64,000 nt of DNA from contig NZ_LR594659.1 of NCBI RefSeq assembly GCF_901827155.1, positions 1,054,001 through 1,118,000 of the forward strand, written 5' to 3'. Of the stretch, positions 53,843-62,845 are shown piece after piece (position 1 is the stretch's first letter; the number at the start of each line of letters is the position of its first letter). The notes under the pieces were generated by a model, which made no database searches, was not told the DNA's origin, and saw nothing but the letters and a program-made list of their open reading frames with translations. This stretch comes from Variovorax sp. PBL-H6 (lineage in GTDB: Bacteria > Pseudomonadota > Gammaproteobacteria > Burkholderiales > Burkholderiaceae_C). The translations under genes and the position numbers were made by a program.

Positions 53843-54763
53843 ATGGCAGCCAACGCAGTGCCGGTCATCGGCTTCATCGGTCTCGGCGTCATGGGCGGCG
53901 CGATGTGCCGCAACATGGCCCTGAAGCATGCCGGCGAGGTGATCGCGTTCGACACGAACCCGAAGGCCTTCGAGGTGCTGGAGGGCACGAAGGCGCGCAT
54001 CGTCGGTACGGTGGCCGAACTCTCGGCAAAGGCCGACGTGGTGTTCCTGTCGCTGCCCGGCGGGCCGCAGGTGGAGGCCGTGTGCCTGGGTGCCCAGGGC
54101 CTGACCAGCGGCGCGAGGAAGCCTGCGGTGATCGTCGACCTGAGCACCACCACCGTGGCCTCCGCACGCGCCGTGGGCGCGAAGCTCGCCTCCCTGGGCA
54201 CCGCTTTCTCGGATGCGCCGGTGGCCCGCACCCGCGAGGCCGCGCAGCGGGGCGAGCTGAGCATCATGGTCGGCGCCGATGAATCGCTCTATGCGCGCAT
54301 CGAGCCGCTGCTGCGCTACATCGCCACCGACGTGACCCATTGCGGCGACGTGGGCTGCGGGCAGGTCGTGAAGCTGATCAATAACGCACTGGTGTTCGAG
54401 AACACGGTGGCGCTGGCCGAGATGATGGTGCTGGGCGAGCGCGCCGGCGTGCAATCGGCGGTGCTGCTGGACGCGGTCTCCAAAGGCTCGGGCGACAGCT
54501 TCGTGCTGCGCAACCACGGCCGCAAGTCGATGCTGCCGCGGCAGTTCCCGGAGAAATCCTTCCCGCCCGAGTACGCGCTGAAGGACATTGGCTACGTGCT
54601 CGAACTCGCCACCCAGACCGGCGTCTCGGCGCATGTGACCGAGCTTGCGCAGCGGTACTACGCAGCGACGGCGGCCAACGGATTCGGCGGGCGCTACTTT
54701 CCGGCGGTGATCGAGGTGATCGACCGCAATATCGGCCCGGCGCAGGCCGAGGCCAAGGCCTGA
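53843..54763 (+). CDS. 3-hydroxyisobutyrate-dehydrogenase-like NAD(P) oxidoreductase
   Basis: A 306-residue beta-hydroxyacid dehydrogenase. N-terminal PVIGFIGLGVMGGAMCRNM (GxGxxG), FLSLPGGPQVEAV, and the catalytic lysine segment CGQVVKLINNALVFENTVALAEMMVLGERAGV. Members oxidise 3-hydroxyisobutyrate, tartronate semialdehyde or similar beta-hydroxy acids. Encoded 15 bp after the SDR gene, it probably handles a different hydroxylated intermediate of the pathway. Confidence 0.92.
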   Translation: MAANAVPVIGFIGLGVMGGAMCRNMALKHAGEVIAFDTNPKAFEVLEGTKARIVGTVAELSAKADVVFLSLPGGPQVEAVCLGAQGLTSGARKPAVIVDLSTTTVASARAVGAKLASLGTAFSDAPVARTREAAQRGELSIMVGADESLYARIEPLLRYIATDVTHCGDVGCGQVVKLINNALVFENTVALAEMMVLGERAGVQSAVLLDAVSKGSGDSFVLRNHGRKSMLPRQFPEKSFPPEYALKDIGYVLELATQTGVSAHVTELAQRYYAATAANGFGGRYFPAVIEVIDRNIGPAQAEAKA

Positions 54764-54767
54764 TGCC

Positions 54768-55646
54768 ATGAGCGATTTCATCGGCCTGGTCTGGGCAGGC
54801 ATGGTGAGCGGCTGCCTGTATGCCATGGGCGCCATCGGCATCGTGCTGATCTTCAAGAGCTCGAACGTCGTGAACTTCGCGCATGGCAACCTGGCCGGGC
54901 TCGCGGCCTTCCTGGTCTACGGATTCACCGCTGGCACCTTCGCGCAGATGGCCTGGGCGCCGGCGGTGCTGCTGACGCTCGCGATCATGGTCGCCGTCAT
55001 GGCCGCGACCTATCTGCTGATTGCGCCGCTGGTGTTCAAGTCCGACCTGACCAGCACGATCGCGACGCTCGGCGTCGGCCTGGTCGCGCAGGGCGCGACG
55101 CAGCTGATGTTCGGCTCCAACGTGGTGTCGATGGATCTGCCCTTGCCACGGTGGCGTGCAGACCTCGGCCTGCTCCGCGTGTCCGCATACGACCTCGCGG
55201 TGATCGCGGTGACCGGTCTCGCCATCGGCCTCCTGTACCTGCTGATCGAGCGCACGCGCATTGGCATCGCCTTTCGTGCCGTGTCGGCGAACCCCTTCGC
55301 GAGCCGGGTGTGCGGGCTGAACCTGCGGCGCGTGCACCTGTTCTCCTGGGTGGTCGCGGGGCTGCTGGGGCTGGTGGCGTCACTGTTGATCGTGCCGACG
55401 ACCTTCCTGTCGTCCACCAGCGTCGCGTCATTCATGCTGCAGGCCTTCGCAGCCGCGGTGGTCGGCGGCTTCAGCAGCCTGCCGGGCGCGGTGCTGGGCG
55501 GCATTTTCATCGGTGTGTTGATGAACCTGCTGTCGTTCTACGTGGCGGCGGAGTTCAACAACACCTACGTGCTGCTCACGATCCTGATCGTGCTCAACCT
55601 GTTCCCCAAGGGCGTGCTCGCCGTGCGCGGAGGTGCCCGTGTCTAG
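54768..55646 (+). CDS. ABC importer permease, LivH type
   Basis: A 292-residue inner-membrane permease with about eight helices. Conserved segments: GMVSGCLYAMGAIGIVLIFKSSNVVNFAHGNLAGLAAF, RTRIGIAFRAVSANPFASRVCGLNLRRVHLFSW (EAA-like loop) and AFAAAVVGGFSSLPGAVLGGIFIGVLMNL. It pairs with the LivM-type permease that overlaps its 3' end. 4 bp after the dehydrogenase gene. Confidence 0.95.
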   Translation: MSDFIGLVWAGMVSGCLYAMGAIGIVLIFKSSNVVNFAHGNLAGLAAFLVYGFTAGTFAQMAWAPAVLLTLAIMVAVMAATYLLIAPLVFKSDLTSTIATLGVGLVAQGATQLMFGSNVVSMDLPLPRWRADLGLLRVSAYDLAVIAVTGLAIGLLYLLIERTRIGIAFRAVSANPFASRVCGLNLRRVHLFSWVVAGLLGLVASLLIVPTTFLSSTSVASFMLQAFAAAVVGGFSSLPGAVLGGIFIGVLMNLLSFYVAAEFNNTYVLLTILIVLNLFPKGVLAVRGGARV

Positions 55647-56634
55647 CGTGCCCATGACTGCCGACACAACCGCTGCATCGACGGATGGCGCCACGCGGCC
55701 GGCCGCGCGCCGCTGGCCGCTGAACATCGGCAGCGCGCTGGGTCTCGCGGCGCTTCTGCTGTTGCCCCTGGTGGCAGGCGGCTACTGGACCTTCACGCTG
55801 GGCGTGTGCTTCGCCAACGCGATCGCGATCATGTCGGTGAGCTTCCTGGTGCGCTACGCCGGCGAGGTCTCGATCGGCCATGGCGTGTTCGTCGCGGCAG
55901 GTGCGTACACCGTGGCGCTGGTCGAGAAGTACCTCGGCTGGTCGGTGCTGGCGAGCCTTCCGCTGGCTGCCGTCGCGGGCGGGGTGCTCGGAATGTTGTT
56001 CGCGTTTCCGTCGCGCAACCTGTCGGGCATCTACCTGGCCGTGGCCACGATGGCGCTCGCACTGGCGCTGCCGGAAGTGCTGCTGCATTTCTCCAGCATC
56101 ACCGGTGGCTACGAAGGGCTGTACGTCAAGCTCGACGCGTTGCCGGGCATGCCCAAATCGCTGCAGCGCTACTACCTGCCGCTCGTGGGCGCGATGGTGG
56201 TCGTTCTGCTGCTGCGGCACTTCCGCCGCTCGCGCCAGGCGATGGCGCTTCTGCTGATCCGCACCTCGCCGCACGCGGCCGAATCCTTCGGCGTGCGCCG
56301 CAGCTGGGCGCGCCTGTCCTGCATGGCATTGAGCGCGGCCATCGCCGCAGTCGGCGGTGCGCTGTTGTCCTTCAGCTCGTCGACGGTGTCGCCCAACAGC
56401 TTCACGCTGTGGACGTCGATCTTCCTTCTGGTCGGCTCGGTCGTGAGCCTGTACTCGCTGTCCCTGGTGGGCAGCATCGTGGGCGGACTGTTCCTCACGC
56501 TGATTCCCTTGCTGCTGGCGGGCGCCGGCAACTGGGTGCCGATCTTCTATGGCGGCGCGCTGCTCGCGGTGGTGCTGGGCGTCAATGCATTGCCGGCGTC
56601 GGTGCGGGCGCGGCTCGCAGGAGGACAGACATGA
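55639..56634 (+). CDS. ABC importer permease, LivM type
   Basis: A 331-residue permease with about nine helices and the LivM signature YAGEVSIGHGVFVAAGAYTVALVEKYLGWSVLASLPLAAVAGG, and RTSPHAAESFGVRRSWARLSCMALSAAIAAVGGAL. GTG 55639 is preferred because GGAGG lies at 55629-55633; GTG 55633 and ATG 55654 are alternatives. It overlaps livH by 8 bp and its TGA overlaps the next start (ATGA). Confidence 0.93.
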   Translation: MSSVPMTADTTAASTDGATRPAARRWPLNIGSALGLAALLLLPLVAGGYWTFTLGVCFANAIAIMSVSFLVRYAGEVSIGHGVFVAAGAYTVALVEKYLGWSVLASLPLAAVAGGVLGMLFAFPSRNLSGIYLAVATMALALALPEVLLHFSSITGGYEGLYVKLDALPGMPKSLQRYYLPLVGAMVVVLLLRHFRRSRQAMALLLIRTSPHAAESFGVRRSWARLSCMALSAAIAAVGGALLSFSSSTVSPNSFTLWTSIFLLVGSVVSLYSLSLVGSIVGGLFLTLIPLLLAGAGNWVPIFYGGALLAVVLGVNALPASVRARLAGGQT

Positions 56635-56810
56635 GCCGCACGGCCGCTCCGAAGGCGAATAGCACCGCAGCCGAAGGCGCAGGTACTCCAATGAGCCGCA
56701 CGGCCGCTCCGAAGGCGAATAGCACCGCAGCCGAAGGCGAAGGTACTCCAGTGAGCCGCACGGCCGCTCCGAAGGCGAATGGCACCGCAGCCGAAGGCGC
56801 AGGCACTCCA
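56631..56810 (+). repeat. Three tandem 60-bp repeats at the start of the ATPase gene
   Basis: Units at 56631-56690, 56691-56750 and 56751-56810 differ by only a few bases. Each begins with a start codon (ATG, ATG, GTG) plus AGCCGC and encodes MSRTAAPKAN... followed by ...TAAEG(A/E)GTP. A fourth GTGAGCCGC begins at 56811 and leads into the normal protein. The unit length keeps the frame, so unit number could change without disrupting the gene. Confidence 0.95.
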
Positions 56811-57599
56811 GTGAGCCGCGTCGCCGTCGCCCACGCCATGCCGCTGGTGGTCGAAGGACTCGCGCTTTCCTTCGGTGGAAACCATGTCCTTCAGGACATC
56901 GCGCTGCAGCTGCGGCCCGGCGAGATCACCGGCCTCATCGGCCCCAACGGCGCGGGCAAGACAAGCTTCTTCAACTGCCTCACGGGCCTCTATTCGCCGC
57001 GCCAAGGCAGCATCAGGCTGGGCGACGTGCGTCTGGAGAACGTGCCGCCCACGCGGCGCGCGGCGCTCGGTTTCTCGCGCAGCTTCCAGCACGTGGCCCT
57101 GTGTCCCGAGCTCAGCGTCGGGGAGAACGTGATGATCGGACTCGACCGCCAGTCGCGCGCGGGCTGGCTCGACGCGTTTCTGCCGTGGGCCGCCGGTCGG
57201 CACGAACGCGCACTGAATCGCGAACTCGCACTCGCGGCGCTGGCGCGGCTGGGCATCGCCCATGTCGCGGACGAATCGCCGTCGCAGCTGCCGCCCGGCG
57301 TGCTGCGCCTGGCCGAGATCGCGCGGGCCATCGCGGGTTCGCCGTGCGTGCTGCTGCTCGACGAGCCGGCCGCGGGCCTGAACTCGGTCGAGACGGCCGA
57401 CCTGTCCACCGCGCTCATGAAGCTGCGCTCGCCGCAACTGGTCATGGTGGTGGTGGAGCACGACATGGACCTGATCATGGAAATCTGCGACACGATCCAC
57501 GTGCTCAACGTCGGCCGCCTGCTGGCCTCGGGCAAGCCCGAGCAGATCCGGGCGAACCCCGAGGTGGTGGGCGTGTACCTGGGAGACGACGATGAGTGA
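56631..57599 (+). CDS. ABC importer ATP-binding protein, LivG type, with repeated N-terminal extension
   Basis: A 322-residue ATPase. The first ~60 residues are three tandem copies of a 20-residue Ala/Ser-rich unit, absent from normal LivG. The ATPase core follows from about residue 68: Walker A IGPNGAGKTS, Q-loop FSRSFQHVALCP, signature region QLPPGVLRLAEIARA (degenerate against the usual LPYGQQR), and Walker B VLLLDEPAAG. ATG 56631 has AGGAGGACAG upstream and overlaps the permease stop. ATG 56691 and GTG 56751 and 56811 are in-frame alternatives. Confidence 0.93.
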   Translation: MSRTAAPKANSTAAEGAGTPMSRTAAPKANSTAAEGEGTPVSRTAAPKANGTAAEGAGTPVSRVAVAHAMPLVVEGLALSFGGNHVLQDIALQLRPGEITGLIGPNGAGKTSFFNCLTGLYSPRQGSIRLGDVRLENVPPTRRAALGFSRSFQHVALCPELSVGENVMIGLDRQSRAGWLDAFLPWAAGRHERALNRELALAALARLGIAHVADESPSQLPPGVLRLAEIARAIAGSPCVLLLDEPAAGLNSVETADLSTALMKLRSPQLVMVVVEHDMDLIMEICDTIHVLNVGRLLASGKPEQIRANPEVVGVYLGDDDE

Positions 57600-58353
57600 G
57601 TCGATGTCCGACCTGCTGCAGGTGGAAGGCCTCACGGTGCGCTACGGCGCGGGCCCGGTGGTGCACGGCGTCGGCTTCGGCGTCGCGGGTGGCACGGTCG
57701 CGGCACTGCTGGGTGCCAACGGCGCGGGCAAGTCGAGCACGCTGCAGGCCATCGCCGGACTCATCCCCTCGCACGGCCCGGTGCGTTTCGACGGGCACGA
57801 CATCTCCAGGCTCTCGAGCGCGGCGCGGTTTCGCGCGGGGATCGTGTACGTGCCCGAAGGCCGTGCCATCGTGGCCGACCTGTCCGTCGCCGAGAACCTC
57901 ACGCTCGGCTCGTTCTTCGTCGACGGCCGGACCCGCGCGCGGCGCCGGCGGGTGGTGCTGGAATTCTTTCCCGAAATCGCCAACCGGCTCGATGCGCCCG
58001 CAGGCCTGCTGAGCGGCGGGGAACAGCAGATGCTGGCGATCGGGCGTGCCCTGATGTCGGCGCCGCGGCTGCTGCTGCTGGACGAGCCCTCGCTCGGCCT
58101 GGCGCCGATGCTGGTCACCCGGGTCTACGAGCGCCTCGCCGCGATCCAGAAGGAGCAGAAGCTCTCGGCGCTCCTGGTGGAGCAGAGCTTTCACGCGGCG
58201 GCCAAGCTCGCGGCGCGGGCCTGGGTGATGCGGCAAGGGCGCATCGTGGGCGAACTCGATGCAGAGGCGCTGCGCAGCCGCGAGGGCCGCCAGCAGGCCA
58301 TCGATGCCTACCTCGGCGCGCGGCAGGGCGCAGGCGCAGGGGTGCCCGCATGA
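57592..58353 (+). CDS. ABC importer ATP-binding protein, LivF type
   Basis: A 253-residue second ATPase of the importer. Walker A LLGANGAGKSS, VPEGRAIVADLSVAENLTLGSF, signature LLSGGEQQMLAIGRALMSAP, Walker B LLLLDEPSLGLAP and VEQSFHAA. All motifs are canonical. It overlaps the LivG stop by 8 bp and the SMP-30 gene start by 4 bp. Confidence 0.95.
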   Translation: MSESMSDLLQVEGLTVRYGAGPVVHGVGFGVAGGTVAALLGANGAGKSSTLQAIAGLIPSHGPVRFDGHDISRLSSAARFRAGIVYVPEGRAIVADLSVAENLTLGSFFVDGRTRARRRRVVLEFFPEIANRLDAPAGLLSGGEQQMLAIGRALMSAPRLLLLDEPSLGLAPMLVTRVYERLAAIQKEQKLSALLVEQSFHAAAKLAARAWVMRQGRIVGELDAEALRSREGRQQAIDAYLGARQGAGAGVPA

Positions 58354-59300
58354 ACAACGTCAATGGGGTCAATGCCATGAATCTCGAGTTGGGGGGCCGC
58401 GTGATCGCGACCGGCTTGCAGTTCCCCGAAGGCCCGGTGGCGATGCCCGACGGTAGCGTGCTCGTCGTGGAGATCGCCGCCGGCCGGCTGGTGCGCGTCG
58501 CGCCCGATGGCGCGATCCATGTCGTGGCCCGATTGGGCGGCGGTCCCAACGGCGCAGCGCTCGGGCCCGACGGCCACTGCTATGTCTGCAACAACGGCGG
58601 CTTCAGCTGGCGCACCGACAACGGCTTCTCGCGGCCCACAGGCGCCGCAGTGGACTACGAGGGTGGCGCCATCCAGCGCGTGAACCTCTCGACCGGCGGG
58701 GTGGAAATGCTCTACACCCATTGCGACGGCATTCCGCTGCACGGCCCGAACGACATCGTCTTCGATGCGCACGGCGGCTTCTGGTTCAGCGACTTCGGCA
58801 AGACCTTCGAGGACCGCATCCTGCGCGGCGCCGTCTACTACGCGCGCACCGACGGCCGCTTCATCCGGCGTGCCGCCCATCCGTTCCTCACGCCCAACGG
58901 CGTGGGCCTGTCGCCCGACGGTCGCACGCTCTACGTGAGCGAGACCGAGACCAGCCGGCTCTGGTCGTACCCGATCCAGGGGCCGGGCGAGCTCGGGATC
59001 GAGCCCTGGCCGTCGCCCAATGGCGGAAGGCTGGTGCACGGCCTGGGTGGCTTCCAGCGCTTCGATTCGCTGGCAGTGGAGGAGGGCGGCAACATCTGCG
59101 TCGCGACGCTGGTGCGCGGTGGCATCAGCGTGTTCTCGCCCGCTGGCGAACTGCTCGAGTTCCACGCGGCGCCAGAGGGCTACTGCACCAACATCGCCTT
59201 CGGTGGCGCCGACCGGCGCACCGCCTTCGTCACCTTGTCCGGCTACGGCCAGTTGATTGCCGCGCCGTGGCCGCGGGCCGGCCTGCCACTCTTCGCATGA
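58350..59300 (+). CDS. SMP-30/gluconolactonase-like protein
   Basis: A 316-residue six-bladed beta-propeller. ATGLQFPEGPVAMPDGSVLVVEIAAGRLVRV is the SMP-30 start, HCDGIPLHGPNDIVFDAHGGFWFSDFGK holds the metal-binding Asn/Asp pattern and AHPFLTPNGVGLSPDGRTLYVSETETSRLW the second. Such enzymes hydrolyse sugar or organic-acid lactones. No signal peptide, so it is cytosolic. Translationally coupled (ATGA) to the LivF gene and to the following Bug gene. Confidence 0.9.
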   Translation: MNNVNGVNAMNLELGGRVIATGLQFPEGPVAMPDGSVLVVEIAAGRLVRVAPDGAIHVVARLGGGPNGAALGPDGHCYVCNNGGFSWRTDNGFSRPTGAAVDYEGGAIQRVNLSTGGVEMLYTHCDGIPLHGPNDIVFDAHGGFWFSDFGKTFEDRILRGAVYYARTDGRFIRRAAHPFLTPNGVGLSPDGRTLYVSETETSRLWSYPIQGPGELGIEPWPSPNGGRLVHGLGGFQRFDSLAVEEGGNICVATLVRGGISVFSPAGELLEFHAAPEGYCTNIAFGGADRRTAFVTLSGYGQLIAAPWPRAGLPLFA

Positions 59301-60310
59301 AAGCTTCCATGAACTCAGTCACTCCCAAAGGCCTGCGCGACTTCCTGCATGCCAGTGCGACCCTGATGGCCGTGGCCTTCGGCGCGGTGACGGTGCCCGC
59401 CACCGCGCAGCAGGCCTGGCCCGATCGGCCGATCCGCATCATCGTTCCCTACGCGGCGGGGCAGGGTGCCGATGCGTTGATGCGGCTGGTGGGGCAGGAG
59501 CTGTCGAAGTCGCTCAACCAGAGCATCGTGGTGGAGAACCGCGCCGGTGCCGGCGGCAACATCGGCGCGGCGCTCGCGGCCAAGGCCACCCCCGATGGCT
59601 ACACCTTCATGCTGGGCACGAACGCAACCAACTCTGCCAACGAATTCCTCTACCCGAACCCGGGCTTCAATCCCGCGACCGATTTCGAGGCCGTGGCCAT
59701 GATCGGGCTGCTGCCGATGGTGATCGTCACCTCGGCGACCGATCTCCCGATCAATGGCATCGCCGACCTGATCGCCCACGCGCGCAGCAAGCCCAACACC
59801 TTGAATGTAGGGCTGCCCAGCACCACGGCGAGCGTGGTGTTCGCGCAGTTCGTGAAGTCCGCGCAGGCGCCCCTGTTCGGTGTGAAGTACAAGTCCTCGA
59901 GCCAGTCGATGACCGACGTGCTCGGCGGCCAGATCCCGCTGGCCATCGACACCGTGACGGCCGCGCGGCCGCAGATCGCAGGCGGCAAGCTGCGGGTGCT
60001 CGGCATCACCTCGTTGAAAGCCAGCGAGATGCTGCCGGGTGTCAAGCCGGTGTCGGAGCAGGGTGTTCCGGGCTTCGACGTCGTGGCCTGGGATGCATTG
60101 TTCGCGCCCCGCGGCACGCCCGCGGAGGCAGTGCAGAAGTTGAGCGAGCACTTGCAGCGCGCGCTGCAACAGCCCGAGACCCGCCGTCGGATGATGGACA
60201 GCGGTGTCGAGCCCCTCTACATGGGCCCGGCCCAGCTCGAAGCGTTTGTCAGGGCAGAGCGCCCGAAGTGGGGCGGAATCATCAAGGCGGCCGAGATCCG
60301 CGTCGACTAA
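59297..60310 (+). CDS. Bug-family periplasmic solute-binding protein (second)
   Basis: A 337-residue receptor with signal peptide ending VTVPATAQQ, then AWPDRPIRIIVPYAAGQGADALMRLVGQELSKSLNQSIVVENRAGAGGNIGAALA. It belongs to the same family as the gene at 48412 but is clearly distinct in sequence. The locus thus has two Bug receptors and one Liv-type receptor, probably for related carboxylates or for sensing. Last gene before the 88-bp gap with operator 3. Confidence 0.93.
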   Translation: MKASMNSVTPKGLRDFLHASATLMAVAFGAVTVPATAQQAWPDRPIRIIVPYAAGQGADALMRLVGQELSKSLNQSIVVENRAGAGGNIGAALAAKATPDGYTFMLGTNATNSANEFLYPNPGFNPATDFEAVAMIGLLPMVIVTSATDLPINGIADLIAHARSKPNTLNVGLPSTTASVVFAQFVKSAQAPLFGVKYKSSSQSMTDVLGGQIPLAIDTVTAARPQIAGGKLRVLGITSLKASEMLPGVKPVSEQGVPGFDVVAWDALFAPRGTPAEAVQKLSEHLQRALQQPETRRRMMDSGVEPLYMGPAQLEAFVRAERPKWGGIIKAAEIRVD

Positions 60311-60354
60311 CGCTTGGGCATTCGCGTGAACGAAGCCCAATTGTCTTTTCCACA

Positions 60355-60373
60355 GGAATGCATTCTGCATTCT
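60355..60373. promoter_or_regulatory. AGAATGCATTCT-like site, operator 3
   Basis: GGAATGCATTCT at 60355-60366 is followed in tandem by a second half-site GCATTCT (60368-60374 region). It lies about 30 bp upstream of the GTG at 60399, inside a short gap that interrupts an otherwise tightly coupled operon. This implies that a separate promoter drives the last three genes. Confidence 0.55.
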
Positions 60374-60398
60374 CAATTTTGAAACCAGGAGTTGAAAC

Positions 60399-61613
60399 GT
60401 GAGCACTGTCATTGACGCACCCCAAGCAGAAGTCGGGAACGCACCCGCCGAAGGCCGTATTACCGACCAGGCCGTCGCCGACGCGAGGGCCATGATCGGC
60501 CTGCATTTGCGGCCCGAAGGGCCGTACCTTCAGGACGCTACGCCCGACACGCTGCGCAACTGGTGCAACGGCATCGGCGACCTGAATCCGCTGTACCGCG
60601 ATATCGGCTACGGCAACGCCACGCGTTACGGTTCGATGGTCGGCCACCCGATGTTTCCGATGGCCTTCGGGTGGCTCGGGCGCACCCGCTGGGGCTTGCC
60701 CGGCGTGCACGGCTTTTACGCCGGCAACGACTGGGAGCTGTTCCGCCACGTGCGCCCGGGCGACCGCATCACGGCGATCGAACGCGTCGTCGGCGTCGAG
60801 GAAAAGGAGAGCAAATTCTCCGGCCGCCTGGTGCTGCAGTACGTCGAGGCCTGCTACTACAACCAGCGCAGCGAGCTGGTGGCGCGCGCGCTGGGCACCT
60901 GCACGCGGCACGAGCGAAAGGCGGCGCGCGACGCTGGCAAGTACAAGGAAATCGTCCAGCACGAGTACACGAACGAGGAGCAGGACCGCATCGACCAGAT
61001 GGTGCTCGATGAGCCGAAGAACGTGCGAGGCGCCAACGTGCGCTTCTGGGAAGACGTGAAGGAGGGCGAGCAGCTCCCCACCATTGCGCGCGGCCCGCTG
61101 TCCCTGATGGATACCATGGGCTTCCTGGTGGGCTGCGGCCGCGGCCACACGCACGGCGTGGTGCTGCAGGCGGCGGTCAAGCACCCGGGCCACTACTTTC
61201 GCAACCCGGAGGCGGGCGGCGGCGTGGAGTACACCGGCATCGGCCACCACCGCGAGTCGGTTGCAAAGGAAGTCGGCGTGCCCGGCACCTACGACTACGG
61301 CCCGCAGCGCTCGGCGTGGATGTGCTCGCTGGTCACCAACTGGATGGGTGACGCAGGCGTGCTCAAGCGCGTGCGCACCGAGATGCGTCGCTTCAACATC
61401 GTCGGCGACACCACCTTCTGCAAGGGCAAGGTCGTGCGCAAGTACGTGAAGGACGAGACGGCGCTGGTGGACATCGAGATCGCCGCCGAGAACCAGCGCG
61501 GCGAGGTGACCACGCCCGGCATCGCTACCGTGGCGCTGCCCTCGCGCGATGTCCGGCTGCCGGCCTTCATCGACGGTTCCGGCATTGATCTCGAACTGCC
61601 GATCGTCCGTTGA
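60399..61613 (+). CDS. MaoC/hot-dog double-domain hydratase
   Basis: A 404-residue protein with an FAS1-like N-terminal hot-dog module (WCNGIGDLNPLYRDIGYGNATRYGSMVGHPMFPMAFG, where the NPLY...G pattern marks acyl-CoA hydratases) and a second module (LPTIARGPLSLMDTMGFLVGCGRGHTHG). It is about 120 residues longer than the hydratase at 52192 and belongs to a different subgroup. The GTG at 60399 follows AACCAGGAGTTG. Its stop overlaps a TTG of the next frame, so coupling is likely. Confidence 0.85.
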   Translation: MSTVIDAPQAEVGNAPAEGRITDQAVADARAMIGLHLRPEGPYLQDATPDTLRNWCNGIGDLNPLYRDIGYGNATRYGSMVGHPMFPMAFGWLGRTRWGLPGVHGFYAGNDWELFRHVRPGDRITAIERVVGVEEKESKFSGRLVLQYVEACYYNQRSELVARALGTCTRHERKAARDAGKYKEIVQHEYTNEEQDRIDQMVLDEPKNVRGANVRFWEDVKEGEQLPTIARGPLSLMDTMGFLVGCGRGHTHGVVLQAAVKHPGHYFRNPEAGGGVEYTGIGHHRESVAKEVGVPGTYDYGPQRSAWMCSLVTNWMGDAGVLKRVRTEMRRFNIVGDTTFCKGKVVRKYVKDETALVDIEIAAENQRGEVTTPGIATVALPSRDVRLPAFIDGSGIDLELPIVR

Positions 61614-61651
61614 TCGGCCCGCCCACGGCAATCCCGCGAGAGAGAGTTCAC

Positions 61652-62845
61652 ATGGTGTCTGATGACTCGCCGCAAACCACAGAGCTGCTGCCCTTGGCGG
61701 GCTGCCGGGTCCTGGAGCGCTCGCGCACGGTTGCCGCCGCGTATGCGGGCCGCATGCTCGCCGCGCTGGGGGCGCAGGTGGTGATGCTCGAACCACCGGA
61801 CGGCTCGCCGCTTCGGCAGGCGCCGCCGCTGCTCGAGAACAGCGGAGACAGCGCGCTCTTCGCCTATCTTGCGGTCGGCAAGCGCAGCCTCGTGTGCGAC
61901 GTGACGAGCGCCGCGGGGCGCGCGCTGCTGGCGCGCGAACTGGACAGCACCGACATCTTCATCGATGACACGCCGCTGCGCGAGCGTGCCGCCCAGGGGC
62001 TGGATGCGCTGAAGATCGGGGCGCACCATCCGCAGCTGGTGCATGTGAGCGTGCTGCCCTTCGGCGCTACCGGCCCCAAGGCGGACTGGAGCGCGGAGGA
62101 GGTCAATCTGCTGCACGCCGGCGGCGAGGGTTTCCTGCTGCCCAACGGGCTGTCGAACGAGCTCTTTCCCGATCGTGCGCCGCTCAAGATTTACGGCCAC
62201 TTCGGCGGCTACCAGGGCGGGTGCATGGCGGCGTTGAGCGCGCTCAGCGCCTGGTGGGTGCAGCCCACGGCCGGCGGCCAGTTCGTCGACGTCTCGGTGC
62301 AGGACGCGGTGCTCTCGGTGGGCGCATTCGCGCTGCAGCGCCTGGGCGACGGCTCGCTCGAGCACCGCACGAGCCGGCGCTTTCGCTACGGCGGGGTGTT
62401 CGAGGCGCAGGGCGGCTTCATCGAACTGCTGACGCTGGAAGATCGCCAGTGGAGCGCGCTGGTGGAACTTCTCGGCAGCCCGGCCTGGGCCACCGACGAG
62501 GCGCTGCGCGACCCGCTCGAACGCAGCCGCCGCGGCGACGAGATCAACGGCCACATCCGCGCATGGATGGCGTGCCACGCGGTGGAAGACATCGTTCGGC
62601 GCGCCCAGCAGCTCGGCGTGCCGGCGGCCAAGTACCGCACACCCGACGAGGTGATTCACGGCGAGCAGGAGCGCGCTCGGGGCCTGTTCGCCCCCGCGGT
62701 GCTCGAAGGCGGGACGCCAGCCCAGGTGCTGGTGGCGCCGTTCCAGTTCCGGTGCACGCCGCTGGCCGGCGGCGGCCGGGTGCCCGCGCTCGGCGAGATG
62801 TCGCAAGAGGCCGCGCACGAGACGGCGCAGGAGGCGCTGCCATGA
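61652..62845 (+). CDS. Class III CoA-transferase B, catalytic Asp not conserved
   Basis: A 397-residue CaiB/BaiF-family protein. The N-terminal Rossmann-like part (PLAGCRVLERSRTVAAAYAGRMLAALGAQVVMLEPPDGSP) and VHVSVLPFGATGP are typical. In the region that normally holds the nucleophilic Asp (or a Glu), the sequence is YGHFGGYQGGCMAALSAL, with Gly at the key position (G186). It may be a structural or specificity subunit acting with CoA-transferase C, which overlaps it by 4 bp. ATG 61652 chosen (AGAGAGAG upstream); TTG 61610 is in frame. Confidence 0.85.
   Translation: MVSDDSPQTTELLPLAGCRVLERSRTVAAAYAGRMLAALGAQVVMLEPPDGSPLRQAPPLLENSGDSALFAYLAVGKRSLVCDVTSAAGRALLARELDSTDIFIDDTPLRERAAQGLDALKIGAHHPQLVHVSVLPFGATGPKADWSAEEVNLLHAGGEGFLLPNGLSNELFPDRAPLKIYGHFGGYQGGCMAALSALSAWWVQPTAGGQFVDVSVQDAVLSVGAFALQRLGDGSLEHRTSRRFRYGGVFEAQGGFIELLTLEDRQWSALVELLGSPAWATDEALRDPLERSRRGDEINGHIRAWMACHAVEDIVRRAQQLGVPAAKYRTPDEVIHGEQERARGLFAPAVLEGGTPAQVLVAPFQFRCTPLAGGGRVPALGEMSQEAAHETAQEALP

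Noticed and set aside
53057..54889. 610-codon open frame on the minus strand
   Set aside because: Antisense to the SDR and dehydrogenase genes, which carry complete catalytic motifs.
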